NCBI RefSeq assembly: GCF_000008205.1
Contig: NC_007295.1
Location: forward strand, 372,001 to 436,000
Reading direction: 5' to 3'
From: Mesomycoplasma hyopneumoniae J
GTDB lineage: Bacteria > Bacillota_I > Bacilli_A > Mycoplasmatales > Metamycoplasmataceae
Length of the DNA stretch: 64,000 bases
Positions 43,755 through 54,331 of the stretch are shown piece after piece. The notes below the pieces were generated by a model. That model ran no database searches, was not told the DNA's origin, and was given only the letters and a program-made list of their open reading frames with translations. The position numbers and the translations under genes are program-made. Positions within the stretch are counted from its first letter, which is position 1, and each line of letters opens with the position of its first letter.

Positions 43755-44360
43755 AAATTAGTGGAAAAATTCAGATTATTGCTTTTTATTTATGATTTTT
43801 ATTCCACTGTTTTTGTTAATTTTTGGCATTTTATTTTTAAAAAATCTGAATAAATAACTTATTTAATATAAAATTTGAGCCTTTATATGAAAAAGCAATA
43901 GTTACATTTTCAAAATTTTTACTTCAATATTGGTTAATTTTCATTGGAAAAACCCAAAAAATTCAATAAAAATGATTGCAGAGTTAATCCTGCCTTTCTA
44001 AGAACATTTTTGGATTATTTCTTGATAAATTTAACTGTATTTCCAAAAAACCCTTAATTTTCTATTTCTTTTTTGTGTTAGCGGGATTTATTTTTCATAG
44101 ACTTATCAAACTTTTTTGCCAATTTATTATTAAATTGTTTCATATACATGCAAAACTGACCGTTTGTGTGAAATTTTACATTTTTCATTATTGATTTTTT
44201 ATAAATTTCCCTAAATTCTTCTGCAAAATGTAAAATTTTGCTTTTAAAACCTTTAAATTCCACAATTTTGCTGTATGCAATTTTGTCTCAACTGTTAATT
44301 TTAATTGTTTCATTTTAACACCTTTTTTGAATCAACTAAAACCAACATACTAATTTATAG
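43755..44360 (-). mobile_element. IS3-family relic with orfA N-terminus
   Basis: On the minus strand from about 44312: ATGAAACAATTAAAATTAAC, then in a shifted frame ILHFAEEFREIYKKSI and CMYMKQFNNKLAKKFDKSMK. This is the helix-turn-helix start of the same OrfA as at 13123. The other end (43755-43960) carries the MITE-like repeat. The interior is deleted. Bases 44361-44559 hold no recognisable gene. Confidence 0.6.
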
Positions 44361-44559
44361 TTTATCTAATTTTACATTTTTTTGTCTAGTCTCATTTTTT
44401 ATAGTAAAACTTAACTCATAAACAATTTGTAAAGGCAGGCCGGATTATGAGGTTTAGCATTTCACCAAGAGAGTTTCAAAAGGAAGACAAACAATTTTAT
44501 TAGACTATAAAAGCAAAAAATATTTTCCTTTTGTAAGCGGATAAACTGGCTTAGAAAAG

Positions 44560-44588
44560 AAAAAATCCTTATAAATAAAGGATTTTTT
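44560..44588 (-). terminator. Terminator of the tRNA-Cys/tRNA-Arg unit
   Basis: AAAAAATCCTT and AAGGATTTTTT form an 11-bp stem, 40 bases beyond the 3' end of the tRNA-Arg in its direction of transcription. Confidence 0.75.
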
Positions 44589-44628
44589 CAAGATTAAAAT
44601 ATTAAACTATCAGATGGAATTTTATATA

Positions 44629-44705
44629 TGGCGCGCCCGGAAGGAGTCGAACCCTCAACCTCTTGGGCCGTAACCAAACACTCTGTCCAATTGAGCTACG
44701 GGCGC
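44629..44705 (-). tRNA. tRNA-Arg (anticodon ACG)
   Basis: Acceptor GCGCCCG/CGGGCGC with GCCA end, D arm GCTC...GAGT, anticodon loop TTACGGC within TTTGG/CCAAG, T arm GAGGG-TTCGACT-CCTTC. Complete cloverleaf. Confidence 0.95.
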
Positions 44706-44714
44706 AATAACTTT

Positions 44715-44789
44715 TGGAGGCACCAACCGGACTCGAACCGGTACATCAAGGTGTTGCAGACCTATGCCTTACCATTTGGCTATGGTGCC
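44715..44789 (-). tRNA. tRNA-Cys (anticodon GCA)
   Basis: Acceptor GGCACCA/TGGTGCC with TCCA end, anticodon stem AGGTC-side with loop TCTGCAA, T arm CCGG-TTCGAGT-CCGG. Nine bases upstream of tRNA-Arg in the same unit. Confidence 0.95.
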
Positions 44790-44856
44790 AGAAACTAAAA
44801 ATATTTTTACATTGAAATTATAGCAGAAAAAATTAAATTTCAAAGAAATTATTTTT

Positions 44857-45693
44857 TTATTTTTCTTGCTGTCCCAAAATTCGGATTAGAAGTTCGATTA
44901 GCTCCTGTTTTTTTAAATCTTGATATCCAGAAATTTCTAGTTTTTTGGCAATTTCATATAAATTTGTCAATGGTAATTTTTCAAGTGCAATTCTAATTTT
45001 TTCCGTTTTTGAAATTGGTTTTTCCGTTTTTGCATTATTTATTTCATTATCAACATTTAAATCAGAAGGATTTGTAGTATTATTTTGGTTTGTCTGATGC
45101 GGATTATTTTGAGCCATACTAAAAATATCCATATATTTTGAGTAAGTTTGGGGATCATTTTTTAGTTCATTAATTTGTTTTTCAAAGATAATTATTGAAT
45201 GTGATAGTCGAAAAATTGATTTAATTTTCAAAACTCTTGTATAAAAATAAGGTATTAAAAAGAAAACAAGCCCGACAAGAATAATCTGAATTACTAAAAT
45301 TAGAATAAAATATTTGTCATCTTTTTTTAAATCTTTAATCATTGACACTGTTGAATGCAAAATTGAAATTAACGACAAGCTAAACCCGATTAAATTTACA
45401 AAAAAAGACCGATTGCCAAGACTAGCAAAATCCTTTTCTTTATAAGAAATAAAAAGCGAAATGATATAAAAAAATAAGGTAGCACCAGTAAATAAAATTG
45501 ACAAAATTGATAAAATAAGTTCAATCCTTTTGGAATCAAAATTTAATATGATTTGCACCCCTAGTAAAATTGCAAGTAAAGCAAGTAAAATAGGATAGGT
45601 AAAAATTCAAATCCGATATTGTTTTTTTTCATTTTTTCACAATTCTGCCACTGACGGGATTTTTTTATTACCAAATGGATTTCCTAAAATCAT
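44857..45693 (-). CDS. Membrane protein with C-terminal Rho_N-like domain
   Basis: 278 residues; ATG 45693, two UGA codons near the start. Four to five helices in the first 165 residues (about 35-60, 68-92, 98-125, 135-160). A polar linker rich in Asn and Thr (DPQTYSKYMDIFSMAQNNPH) leads to a C-terminal helical domain: EKLPLTNLYEIAKKLEISGY and QDLKKQELIELLIRILG. The L..L..IAK.L.I.GY..LKK.ELIELL pattern fits the Rho termination factor N-terminal (SAP-like) fold, a nucleic-acid binding helix-extension-helix. That a membrane protein ends in it suggests DNA or RNA tethering at the membrane. Mollicutes lack Rho itself. Confidence 0.8.
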
Positions 45694-45828
45694 AAAGTCC
45701 TTAAAAAATTTTATTTATTTACATATATAATTATAATTCAATTTTTATTAAATATTATAAAAAAATAATAATTTTAAGCAATATAAATTTGCTCTTTCGT
45801 CTTAGTTAAATAAAAGTTCCTATTATTA

Positions 45829-45865
45829 TATGAAAAAACCCGGAATTACACCGAGTTTTTTCATA
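45829..45865 (-). terminator. Terminator of tmRNA
   Basis: TATGAAAAAACTCGG and CCGGGTTTTTTCATA pair with one bulge on the minus strand, directly after the tmRNA CCA. Confidence 0.8.
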
Positions 45866-46262
45866 TGGTGGAGGTGCGGGGAATCGAACCCCGATCCAAA
45901 TAAAAAAAATTAATAGAGTCGACAGTTTAAATTTATATAGAAATAAAAAGTTTATTTAAAATTAAGAATAAGTAAAGGAGTAAGCATTCTTAAATAAAAC
46001 TAAGGAGGATAATCTTATAAGTTTGATAAGTTTGATTATCTAAATTTAAATATTTTTCAAGTTACAGAAATGGGAGGCCCGTATACATGATAAAATTTAA
46101 ATTTTTAAGGATATATTATAATAAATTGATTAAACGTATGCAAAATTTAATTGGTTATATGATAAAAATGGGTAATCAATTTTTGCTTCGTTTGGAGATT
46201 TTTTTGAATTTTTTGCGTTTTGATTATTTCGGTATTATGGTCTACCAAACCACTGCATCTTA
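45866..46262 (-). ncRNA. ssrA: tmRNA
   Basis: Rescues stalled ribosomes. The 3' end TCGGGGTTCGATTCCCCGCA followed by CCTCCACCA is the tRNA-like T arm and acceptor. Near the 5' end GATGCAGTGGTTTGGTAGAC replaces the usual ATG.CATGGTTT.GAC. The tag frame probably starts at GCA AAA AAT and ends in NQLNFAYV before TAA, in line with mycoplasma tags that end in aromatic/Ala residues. The exact 5' base is uncertain because the acceptor pairing has two mismatches. Confidence 0.85.
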
Positions 46263-46711
46263 GAAATTTTTTTTAATTGTCAAAACCAAAACACCCCCAT
46301 TTATATTAGATATTTTTTTAAAAAAAATTGTAAAAAAAGTTTTTACAAAGTTAATTATAACATAAATTTTAAAAAAATTAATTTTTTTCTTTGCTTTTTT
46401 TATTAGCTCAAATGATAAAGTAGAAAAAGGTATGATTGTGTTAATTTTTTTAGTTTTGATATCGTATATATAAACAAATTTGGAATAATAAACCAAAAAT
46501 GTATTATCGTGAAATAAAATCCTAATTTTTAATATTTAATTGAATAATTTTATTTAAAAATTTAAATTATTTGGTATTTGATATTCCTGCTGGGAATCAA
46601 TTTTTTGTTTTCTTATATTTTTATTAAATTGATTTTTTACTAAAGAATCATCTCAATTTGATTCAATTTCCAGTTAATAATAATCTAAAACTTGACTTTT
46701 TATAAAAAAAA
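46263..46711. other. Intergenic, no supported gene
   Basis: A 78-codon frame on the minus strand (46260-46496) has Phe/Ile/Lys-rich low-complexity sequence and no ribosome site. Near 46550-46680, also minus, LEIESNWDDSLVKNQFNKNI looks coding-like but has no start; it may be a leftover of the dnaI-like gene end. Confidence 0.4.
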
Positions 46712-47503
46712 TTAATTTATTTTTTGGGCCTTAGCTCAAATTGGATCAGAAAAACCGTAGTTTTTAATAACGCCAATGATTTTTTTTTCACTATCCTTAT
46801 TATTGCCATAAAAATTGTCATCAAAACCTAAAAATGTTATTTTCTTATTCATTATTCTATCAATTAAAATATTTGCAAGCTCAACAATAAATCACTTTGT
46901 AAAATTATTTACAAGGTCAAATTCAATAAGTAAAATTTTAACATTTCTTAATTTATCTAATAAATTTAGTTTATTTTCATAAATATAGTGACTAATTTCC
47001 GACAAACTAAAAAAACCAACATTATTTGAGTTTTTCGCAAAAATAATAGCAAAAGATTTTAAAAGTTCTGAACGTTGAATACTATCCCCACCTTTTAAAT
47101 AAATTAATTTATGGGTAGTTATCATTTTTTTAAATGAGTTTTTATATTGTTTTAATGGTAGAATTTTTTTAGATTTTGGGTAATTTTCTTTTACATATTT
47201 AGCAAACTTTTCAGCATTTTTAAAACTTATTTCTGGTAACAAAAAGTAGTCAAGCCATTTTTTCTGAACAAAATTTTCATTATAGATAAAGGTAGTTTTA
47301 CTCACAAGCCTTCCAGTGAATAAATTTCGCACTATTTCGTATTTATAATTAGGTTTGCTTAGAAATTGGATTGCTAGCCAAAAAAGATCAAGATTTTCGA
47401 TAAATTCTTCTTTAGTAATTGAAAGATTTTGTATTCATTTTGCAAAATAAGGGTTTTTCTGTGCGGAATCATAACTAAAATCAAGTTGCTTTTCATTTCT
47501 CAT
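46712..47503 (-). CDS. DnaI-like primosome / helicase loader protein
   Basis: 263 residues; ATG 47503, UGA codons at two places. N-terminal helical region, then an AAA+-like core: LIYLKGGDSIQRSELLKSFA is a degenerate Walker A (GGDSIQRS instead of GxxGxGKT), and KILLIEFDLVNNFTKWFIVE the Walker B strand, followed by KITFLGFDD. In mollicutes a DnaI/DnaC-type gene lies next to a DnaB/DnaD-type gene; the same order is present here. The degenerate P-loop lacks the invariant Lys, so ATP binding may be weak or lost. Confidence 0.65.
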
Positions 47504-47701
47504 ATTGTGTTTGCCTATTTTATTTTTGTTTGTTAATAATTGATTATTGAATTATTATTTTGATTTTTTAAATTAAAAATTATTTTCTTAATTTTCAGAT
47601 TATTGTTTTTTTATTAGTTAAAAATACGCTATAATTGCATTAAAAATTTACCTTATAAAAAACTAAATTAATACAAATTTGATAATTTAATATTTTTTTC
47701 T

Positions 47702-48673
47702 TTAGAGTCAACCTTCACCTGAATTTAATTCATCAACAATTCAGTCAATTTCCCCTAAATTATTTTTTGTTTCTAAATTTGAAAATTTACTATTTTTTTC
47801 AAGTTGTTTTTCATCTTCGATGTAAACTAAATTATTTTTGTTTTTCAAAATAAGTAATTTTTGACTATTTTTCTGTTTCTGTTTAAAAATTTCTTTTAAT
47901 TCAATTTCAACATCTTTCCCATTAATTATTTTATTATCTCATAAATCATCAAGAATTTTTTTCATATAATTAAAAATTATTTGATTATTAGTTTTATAAC
48001 AATAATCAATTACACAGTTAATTGCATAATTTGAAAAATTCCTTTCATTTTGGTATGCTTTTAATGCATTTCGCACCCGTGGTCGTATTATTTTTTTTGC
48101 TAGATATAGATGATAGTCCTCAAAATCCAAGCCTTTTTTTGCTTTTTCATTATCAAAATCTTCTGGAAAAGTAAGTAAATTATTAATTTTTTCGCTATTC
48201 AACTCAAAGAGTTCATAAAATTTTTTTGAAAGATTACGTAAATTTAATGTATCAATTTGCTTATTTTTACTAATTTTTTGTGTATTTTTAAATTTTTGAA
48301 TTAAATTTGTATATGTGGATAATGTTATTTTTTGAACAATTAATGATTTAAGATATGGATTTTTATCGATTTGATTTGAATTCAATGGAGCCTTTAAATT
48401 AATAAAATATTTTTTTTGTTCAGAATCATAAAATGTTTCAATCAAATTTAGTGATTCTAAAATTTCCCGATTTTTATTAAAATTTTCAAAATTAATTTCA
48501 AAAATTTTTTCTAAAAATTCATAATCCACTGTCTCATCAACATTTTTAATACTTAAAAGGTATCGAAATAATGTAGAGCATTGCGATCCAATAATCGGAT
48601 AATAAAAGTATAACAAGTTATTTAAATCATTTTTGTTAAAATCAAATTTAGAAATTACAAAACAAGGATGCAT
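47702..48673 (-). CDS. dnaB: DnaB/DnaD-type replication initiation protein
   Basis: 323 residues; ATG 48673. N-terminal winged-helix like region (FVISKFDFNKNDLNNLLYFY, LLSIKNVDETVDYEFLEKIF), then a C-terminal DnaB_2/DnaD-type helical domain with RNALKAYQNERNFSNYAINC and VIDYCYKTNNQIIFNYMKKI, where Y..N.....NY...VID is the family's signature. Acts in loading the replicative helicase at the origin with DnaI. It is in an operon with the dnaI-like gene (198 bases downstream) and follows the HAD-CoaE gene by 20 bases. Confidence 0.78.
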
Positions 48674-48693
48674 AATATTTACAAATTTTATTA

Positions 48694-50034
48694 TTATTTA
48701 AAAATTTTAGAAAAAAATTTTAGGAAAAATCCCGGTTTTTTCCATTTTCGATTGGAGATTTTGACATCGTAAAATTGAATTTTGCCCGTGTTTAGGGCCT
48801 GATTTTTTAATTTAATATCGTTTTTGACTTTTTTTCTTTTAATGTTTAAAAGTTGTTGTTTTTTACTGGTATTAATTCAAACCACCTTTGAAAAAAATTT
48901 GCCGAAATTTGCATTCTTTGTTCATAAATTCGGTATTTCAACAAAATGATAATGATTTTTGCTTAAATGATTTTCTAAAAAAGGGTATATTGATTTTTCG
49001 ATCAGATCGCGATTTTGCTTACTTTTTAACATAAAATTACGAATTTTATTCTTATTAACGATATTTTCATTAATAAAATCTGGTCTGATTTTCTTGATTA
49101 TTTTAAAACATTCTCCGCTAGCTAAATAACAATTATGAAAAAATTCATCTGTATATAAGACAGAATAACCAAATTTTTCAACTTTCTTCAAAAAAGTTGT
49201 CTTCCCACTGCCGTATTTACCAACAATTGCCGCAGATTTTGGCTCTAGAATGAAATTATTAATTACTTTTGCAACCCCAAATTTTCGTTTATAACCGATA
49301 AAATCAGCATTTTTTTTAGCATTTTTTGCACCTGATTGCATAATTATTAACATTTTTACAATTTTTTTTGTTGAAATATCATTTTCGGAATCACCAATAT
49401 GTAAGGCATAATCTAAAGAAATATTGCTAAATTTAGTGATAAATTCGACTGCTTTTCCTTTTGAAGCGCTAATATCCGTAATTTCGATAACTCTAAATTT
49501 TCTAATCAGGCAAATTTGAAGATTATCAGAAAATATTTTTTCTAAAACGTAAGCAAATTTCTTAATTTTTCAAATATTAACCGAAAAAATCAAAATTTTT
49601 CTAACATTTTCAGGGACCAAAATTTGCCTAAATGGTCTAAAATCGAAACTTTTTAAAAAAAAGTTCAAAAATTTTATAAACAAATTTTTGAAAAAAAATA
49701 CTTTCGAGTTAAATGAAATTACAAAATTAAATCTTTTTGTAATTTCAATAATTTTACTAATAATTTCTTGTTTAATTCCAGTTTTAAAAAGTGTGCTAAA
49801 ATTTTTATCAAAAATTTCAGCACCATTTTGACAAATATAAAATTTTGCCTTAATTTGTCTACCAATAAGGGCAACTTTGGAATTAAATTTTCTTCCTGTT
49901 GAAATTACAATGATACATTTATTTGCTAATTTTCTAACAGCATCCGAATTTTTCTTTGAAATTCATGCTTTTCTACCCCTGCCAATATCTAAAAGTGTGC
50001 CATCAAGATCAAAAAAACAAATTTTATAGAACAT
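48694..50034 (-). CDS. coaE: Fused Cof-type HAD phosphatase and dephospho-CoA kinase
   Basis: 446 residues in one frame through UGA codons. Residues 1-265 are a HAD-IIB phosphatase: motif I FFDLDGTLLD (8-17), motif II IVISTGR (about 49), motif III with Lys ISASKGKAVE, motif IV HIGDSENDIS (about 213), and the closing ADFIGYKRKFGVAKVINNFI. This runs without a break into SAAIVGKYGSGKTTFLKKVE (P-loop, about 275), LYTDEFF (the DAD-type motif), IRPDFIN and NRDLIEKSIYPFLENHL of dephospho-CoA kinase, which makes CoA from dephospho-CoA. The joint is only about five residues. Start chosen at ATG 50034. Transcribed together with dnaB. Confidence 0.88.
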
Positions 50035-50193
50035 ATTTAGCTCAATTTTTTAGATTTTTAACTATAATTATAATAAAAAGTGGTAAAATTATTACTTAAT
50101 TTGAATAATTATTTGTTTAGATTTCTTAAAAAGTTTTAAAAAACTATATATTATAATATAATTTTAAGGCTACAAGTTAAGGATTTTATTTTT

Positions 50194-52299
50194 ATGAAGA
50201 AACAAAATATATTTCAGAAAATTGCTAATTTAAATTCTAATATAAACCAGGAAAAACCAAAAAAAACTCCAAAAAATAACAAAAAAGTTTGGATTTCAAT
50301 TATTGCTGTAGCAGGTTTTCTAACTGTTATTGGTTTAGGTGTTGGAATTCCGCTAGTTTATTCAAATGTTCCTAAAAATTTTTTATATAAAAGAGATCCA
50401 AAATTAGATATTATCCTTCTTAAATCGCCAAAAAGTAATAAAAACCTTAAAGTTGAAGACTTATTAAGTGTTTTTAGATCCAATCATTTAAAACAAAAAG
50501 AAAATTTAGAAGAGGGTCAGAAATATTTAATCGAATTTCTTTATAATCAAGAATATCAAGCATCCAAAGTTTTCCAGGCAGCTTGAGAAAATTCTAATTC
50601 AGATAAAACGACCGGGAATTCCCGTAATTTTGCTCTTGAATCATTTGCTGAAATCCGTGAAAGTCAAGTAAAATATCTTCAAGATGAAAGAGCTAGATAC
50701 CAGAAAACTTTCGGCTTTAATAATTGAGAATCTGAATTTAACAAATATCTAAATTCAGATTCTCGTTTTAATAATGCCATTAATTTTGATCAGGCAGTTG
50801 ATGCTCTTACAATTGAAAAAGCTCGTGATGTTGCTTTTGGCCGATTTAAACTTAGTTTTAATAAAAATTTTACCAAAAGTGATATTCAGGACCGGGTATT
50901 AAATGATGATATCAAAGATGAAAAAGGCAAAATAGTCTATAAAAAGGGTGATAAATTATTTAAAGATATTATCGAAATCGGCATAAATGGCTTTATTCCA
51001 AATATTATAAATAACCAAAATAATAAAACTGAAGAGCAAAATGTGACTGCTTTTTTAAGCAACTCTTATATAAAAGAGTATATGAATCCCCAAAAAATTA
51101 TTAATGAGATCTATTTTGATGAAAAAGCGCCTTTAAAAGGAAATTTCAATTTTTTTGAAATTTCCCAGATTAGCATTAACGCAAAACCAAATAATAAGGA
51201 CGCAAAAACACCTTGGGATCTATCAAAACAAACACTTGAAGAATTATTAACTTATAAAATTCTTAAAACAGATGATAATACCGAACTTGCCCTAAAAGTA
51301 AGTAATAATCTTGAATTAATTGAGAAATTTCAAGGCGGAAATTCTGAAGATAGTAGCCAAAATAATCAGGACAAAATTCTGCTTTCAACAATTGATTATC
51401 AAAAAAACAAAGAAAATGCTGCTGTTTTTGGTAAACAGCCAATTGCATCTCTTAATCAAATTCTTAATAATAACGAGGCTGGTTATGTTTTTGCTTTCCT
51501 TGGCGATTTTGAAAATTCAGAGAAGACTGATAATCTTTTTAGCAAAGTTTTATTTGAAAAATTAAAACTTTTAGTTTTTAAAAATAGTCCAAGTTTGTTA
51601 GTTGAACCTAGTTTATTAAATTCAAAGTCAATTACTGAAATCAAATCCTTAAATGAAAGACTAAAAAACTTCATTCAGGGACTTTCAGATAACGAACTAA
51701 AAGAAGCTGGCAAGGCTTTCTTAGAAACTTTTGGGGCTAGTCAAAATGATACGCGTACCAAATTAGTCTATAAAATACGGGATAATTTAAATGTTGTCCT
51801 TGATTCAAGTGGGATGAAAGTGCTTGCTTATAATAAAATTGCAAGTCTTGAAGAATTTAATGAAATTATTAAAAAACAGTTACAATTAAGCGCAAATAAT
51901 CAGGTGGATCCCAAACAGGATGCAACAATTAATTTAGACCAACTTTTTGCTGATATTTCCAATAATGATTTCATTCAGGCGCTATTAATTCGCAATTTAG
52001 AATATCTAAAGAAGCTTTCCGAGGCAAAAAAAACTCAATCAGAACAAGATAAAACTGAATTTTTAGAATCAATTAAACAATCTGCAGCTAATTATTTAAA
52101 TTTTTATATTCTTGATCAGGTTTTAAAAATCAATGCAAAACTTCAGGATTATATCTCAAATGCAACTTTAAATGATTTAAATGCCGATTTTTGGTATAAT
52201 AATCAAAATGAGCGTTGGGAGCTAAGATCAGATCCAAATACTGAACTTCGTCAAGCGATAATTAAGCGGCTTGAAAGCTTGTTTAAATTTAGCTATTAA
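50194..52299 (+). CDS. P80-like membrane-anchored surface protein
   Basis: 701 residues; ATG 50194, AAGGAT upstream, three UGA Trp codons. A basic cytoplasmic N-terminus with KKTPKNNKK, one uncleaved signal anchor (about 29-52, WISIIAVAGFLTVIGLGVGI), and a large helical extracytoplasmic domain. It is the first gene of a three-gene set followed by a lipoprotein and HinT, the arrangement known as P80-P60-HinT in Mycoplasma hominis and conserved in related mycoplasmas, where P80 and P60 form a surface complex and HinT interacts with their cytoplasmic parts. Identification rests mainly on this gene order and on the topology. Confidence 0.8.
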
Positions 52300-52314
52300 A
52301 AGAAAGGATAATTT

Positions 52315-53913
52315 GTGAAAACTCGATTCAAAAAGAAAAAAAACTGGTATACATCTCTATTTTTTCTAGTACTAAATTTTTCCTTTCTTAGTCTTAGTAG
52401 CTGCAGAGTTATAACTGAGACTTCAGAAAAAGCACAAGAAGATAAAAAAATTAGTTCTGAAATTGTAAAAAATTATATCGAGAATGCTTTTGTTGAAAAC
52501 ATTTTACAAGAAAATGTTTTCAAAACAACAAGTCCAAAACTTGTTTTAGAATTTGAAAATACAAATTCGGAATTTTATAAAAATACAAAAGAAGCTTTTA
52601 ATTTTTATCAAAAATACCAGGTTAGCCTTGATCCGACTTTTTCACTTAAATTAGTCGCTGATCTCCAGGAAAAAAACGCACTTTCAAGCGCAGATTTTGC
52701 CATTCTTTCAGCCCAGGCAGGTTATAATAAATTATTTGATAGTCAGGCTTTTATTATTTTATATAAAAATTTTGCTACTGGAATTTCCCAAATTGTTAAT
52801 AAGATGCTTTTAGTAAAATATTATCTTGTTAGTCTTGGACCTGATTTAATAAAAGATTCACAAATTTATAAGGATGGAATTGCAGCTTCAGCCTCTTTTA
52901 CAACAAAGGAAATTTTTGAAAATATAGACCCAAATTCTCCTGATTTTTTCCTAATTCACCTACTTTTAACGAAAAATCCGGTTCAAATTTGACAATTTGA
53001 ATCAAGTGATCAAAGTAGTATTTCAACCTTTTCACAACTAAAAGTTAAGGATCTAAACTCATTTAACAACCTTTTACGCAGCGAAAATATTACTTCAAAA
53101 CTTACAAGAAAAGAAAAAGACTTTGAAAAATTAGCAAAAAATGATAGTCTTGATACAACAAATATGCTTGGATATGCCGGGATTTTGTATCGTCAAGATG
53201 CAAATTTAGCAGATTTAAGCTTTCAATTTGAAGATTTACGCAAGCAAGGCGAAGTCAAATCCGGCTTTTTAGATCCACAGTCAAATCGAATTTGATCTTC
53301 TGAACAAATTAGAAATTTTAGCCTAATTAATAAAGCGAAAATGTTTCCAGTAGAACTAAGGCCAAATTTTGACTTTAAAACAGGTAAAGATAAGGTCCAA
53401 ATTTCTGATTTTGAAATTAAAAATGATAACAGTCTTCCTGAGGCAAAATATAAAATTAAAGCAATTATCCCTTCTCGAGAAGGTTCTGGTAATAATTTTT
53501 TTGTTAGTGTAATTGTTGAGATCGAACTTGGTTCAGCAAAATATTTTTATAATGTTGATGTTAGTTGGGATGAGACAAAAGCATATTATTATCCTGAAAT
53601 TAAACCCCAAGGTGAAGATCTTCCAAAACTTAGTCAAGGAATCCCAACAACTTTTAAAGATCTTTCAAAAATTTCGGTTAAATACGTTAATAAATTAGCG
53701 CCTTTATATGATAAAATAGTGCAAGGCGAAAACGGAAAACGAGCCTATTTTTCTCTTGAAAATACACCTTGAAATACCCAAGAACAAAAAATAAAACTCG
53801 CTTATTCTTTATATTTAGCCGATGAGACCGGAATTTATCGGGATGCAAAAAACTTTTTTGAAGGACTTGGTTATAAAATTGAATCAAAAGACGAGATTAT
53901 CAAACTAGATTAG
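52315..53913 (+). CDS. P60-like surface lipoprotein
   Basis: 532 residues; start GTG 52315 with AAAGGA 10 bases upstream, 15 bases after the P80-like stop. Basic N-terminus, hydrophobic core and lipobox SLSSC (Cys about 30). The extracytoplasmic domain is helical in the first half and beta-rich from about 350 (DKVQISDFEIKNDNSLPEAK, VSVIVEIELGSAKYFYNVDV). It would be exposed on the surface and pair with the P80-like protein. Confidence 0.83.
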
Positions 53914-53944
53914 CGCTAAATTTTACTAAATTAGACAGGAAATT

Positions 53945-54277
53945 ATGGAAAATACTACTTTATTTCTAGATATAATTGCAAAAAAATTACCAGCAAAAAT
54001 AATTTATGAAGATGAAAAAGTTATTGCTTTTTATGATAAATTTCCAGTTTCACCAGGTCATTTTTTGGTCGTACCAAAAAATTATTCACGAAATTTATTT
54101 ACAATTAGCGATGAGGATTTTACCTATTTAATCAAAAAAGCACGTGAATTAGCACTTGTTGAGCTAAAAAAATTAAATGCAATAAGTTTTAAATTATTAA
54201 TCAATAACGAAAAAGAAGCACAACAAACAATTTTTCATACTCACATCCATATTATTCCGTTTTATAAAAAAGATTAA
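53945..54277 (+). CDS. hinT: HinT-type histidine triad hydrolase
   Basis: 110 residues, full length for the family. ATG 53945 with AGGAAATT. Purine nucleotide phosphoramidase: FLDIIAKKLPAKIIYEDEKV at the N-terminus, FPVSPGHFLVVPK, and the active-site histidine triad as FHTHIHIIP (about 97-105, H.H.H). Operon with the P80/P60-like genes. A weak bidirectional hairpin follows at 54298-54333, where the convergent DUF31 gene ends. Confidence 0.95.
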   Translation: MENTTLFLDIIAKKLPAKIIYEDEKVIAFYDKFPVSPGHFLVVPKNYSRNLFTISDEDFTYLIKKARELALVELKKLNAISFKLLINNEKEAQQTIFHTHIHIIPFYKKD

Positions 54278-54331
54278 CTAGCTAATTATCACAATTTAAA
54301 AAAACCAAAAAAATTTGAATTTTTGTTTTTT

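Noticed and set aside
46260-46496. 78-codon minus-strand frame beside the tmRNA
   Set aside because: Low-complexity Phe/Ile/Lys sequence, no ribosome site, ends at the tmRNA boundary; most likely chance in AT-rich DNA.
46712-48673. Replication origin near the dnaI/dnaB-like genes
   Set aside because: No dnaA gene and no cluster of DnaA boxes seen; primosome genes in mycoplasmas need not lie at the origin.
51263-51674. Overlapping frames inside the P80-like gene on both strands
   Set aside because: The P80-like frame is continuous there; these are shadows.
53513-53887. Overlapping frames inside the P60-like gene
   Set aside because: The P60-like frame is continuous with UGA as Trp; these are shadows.
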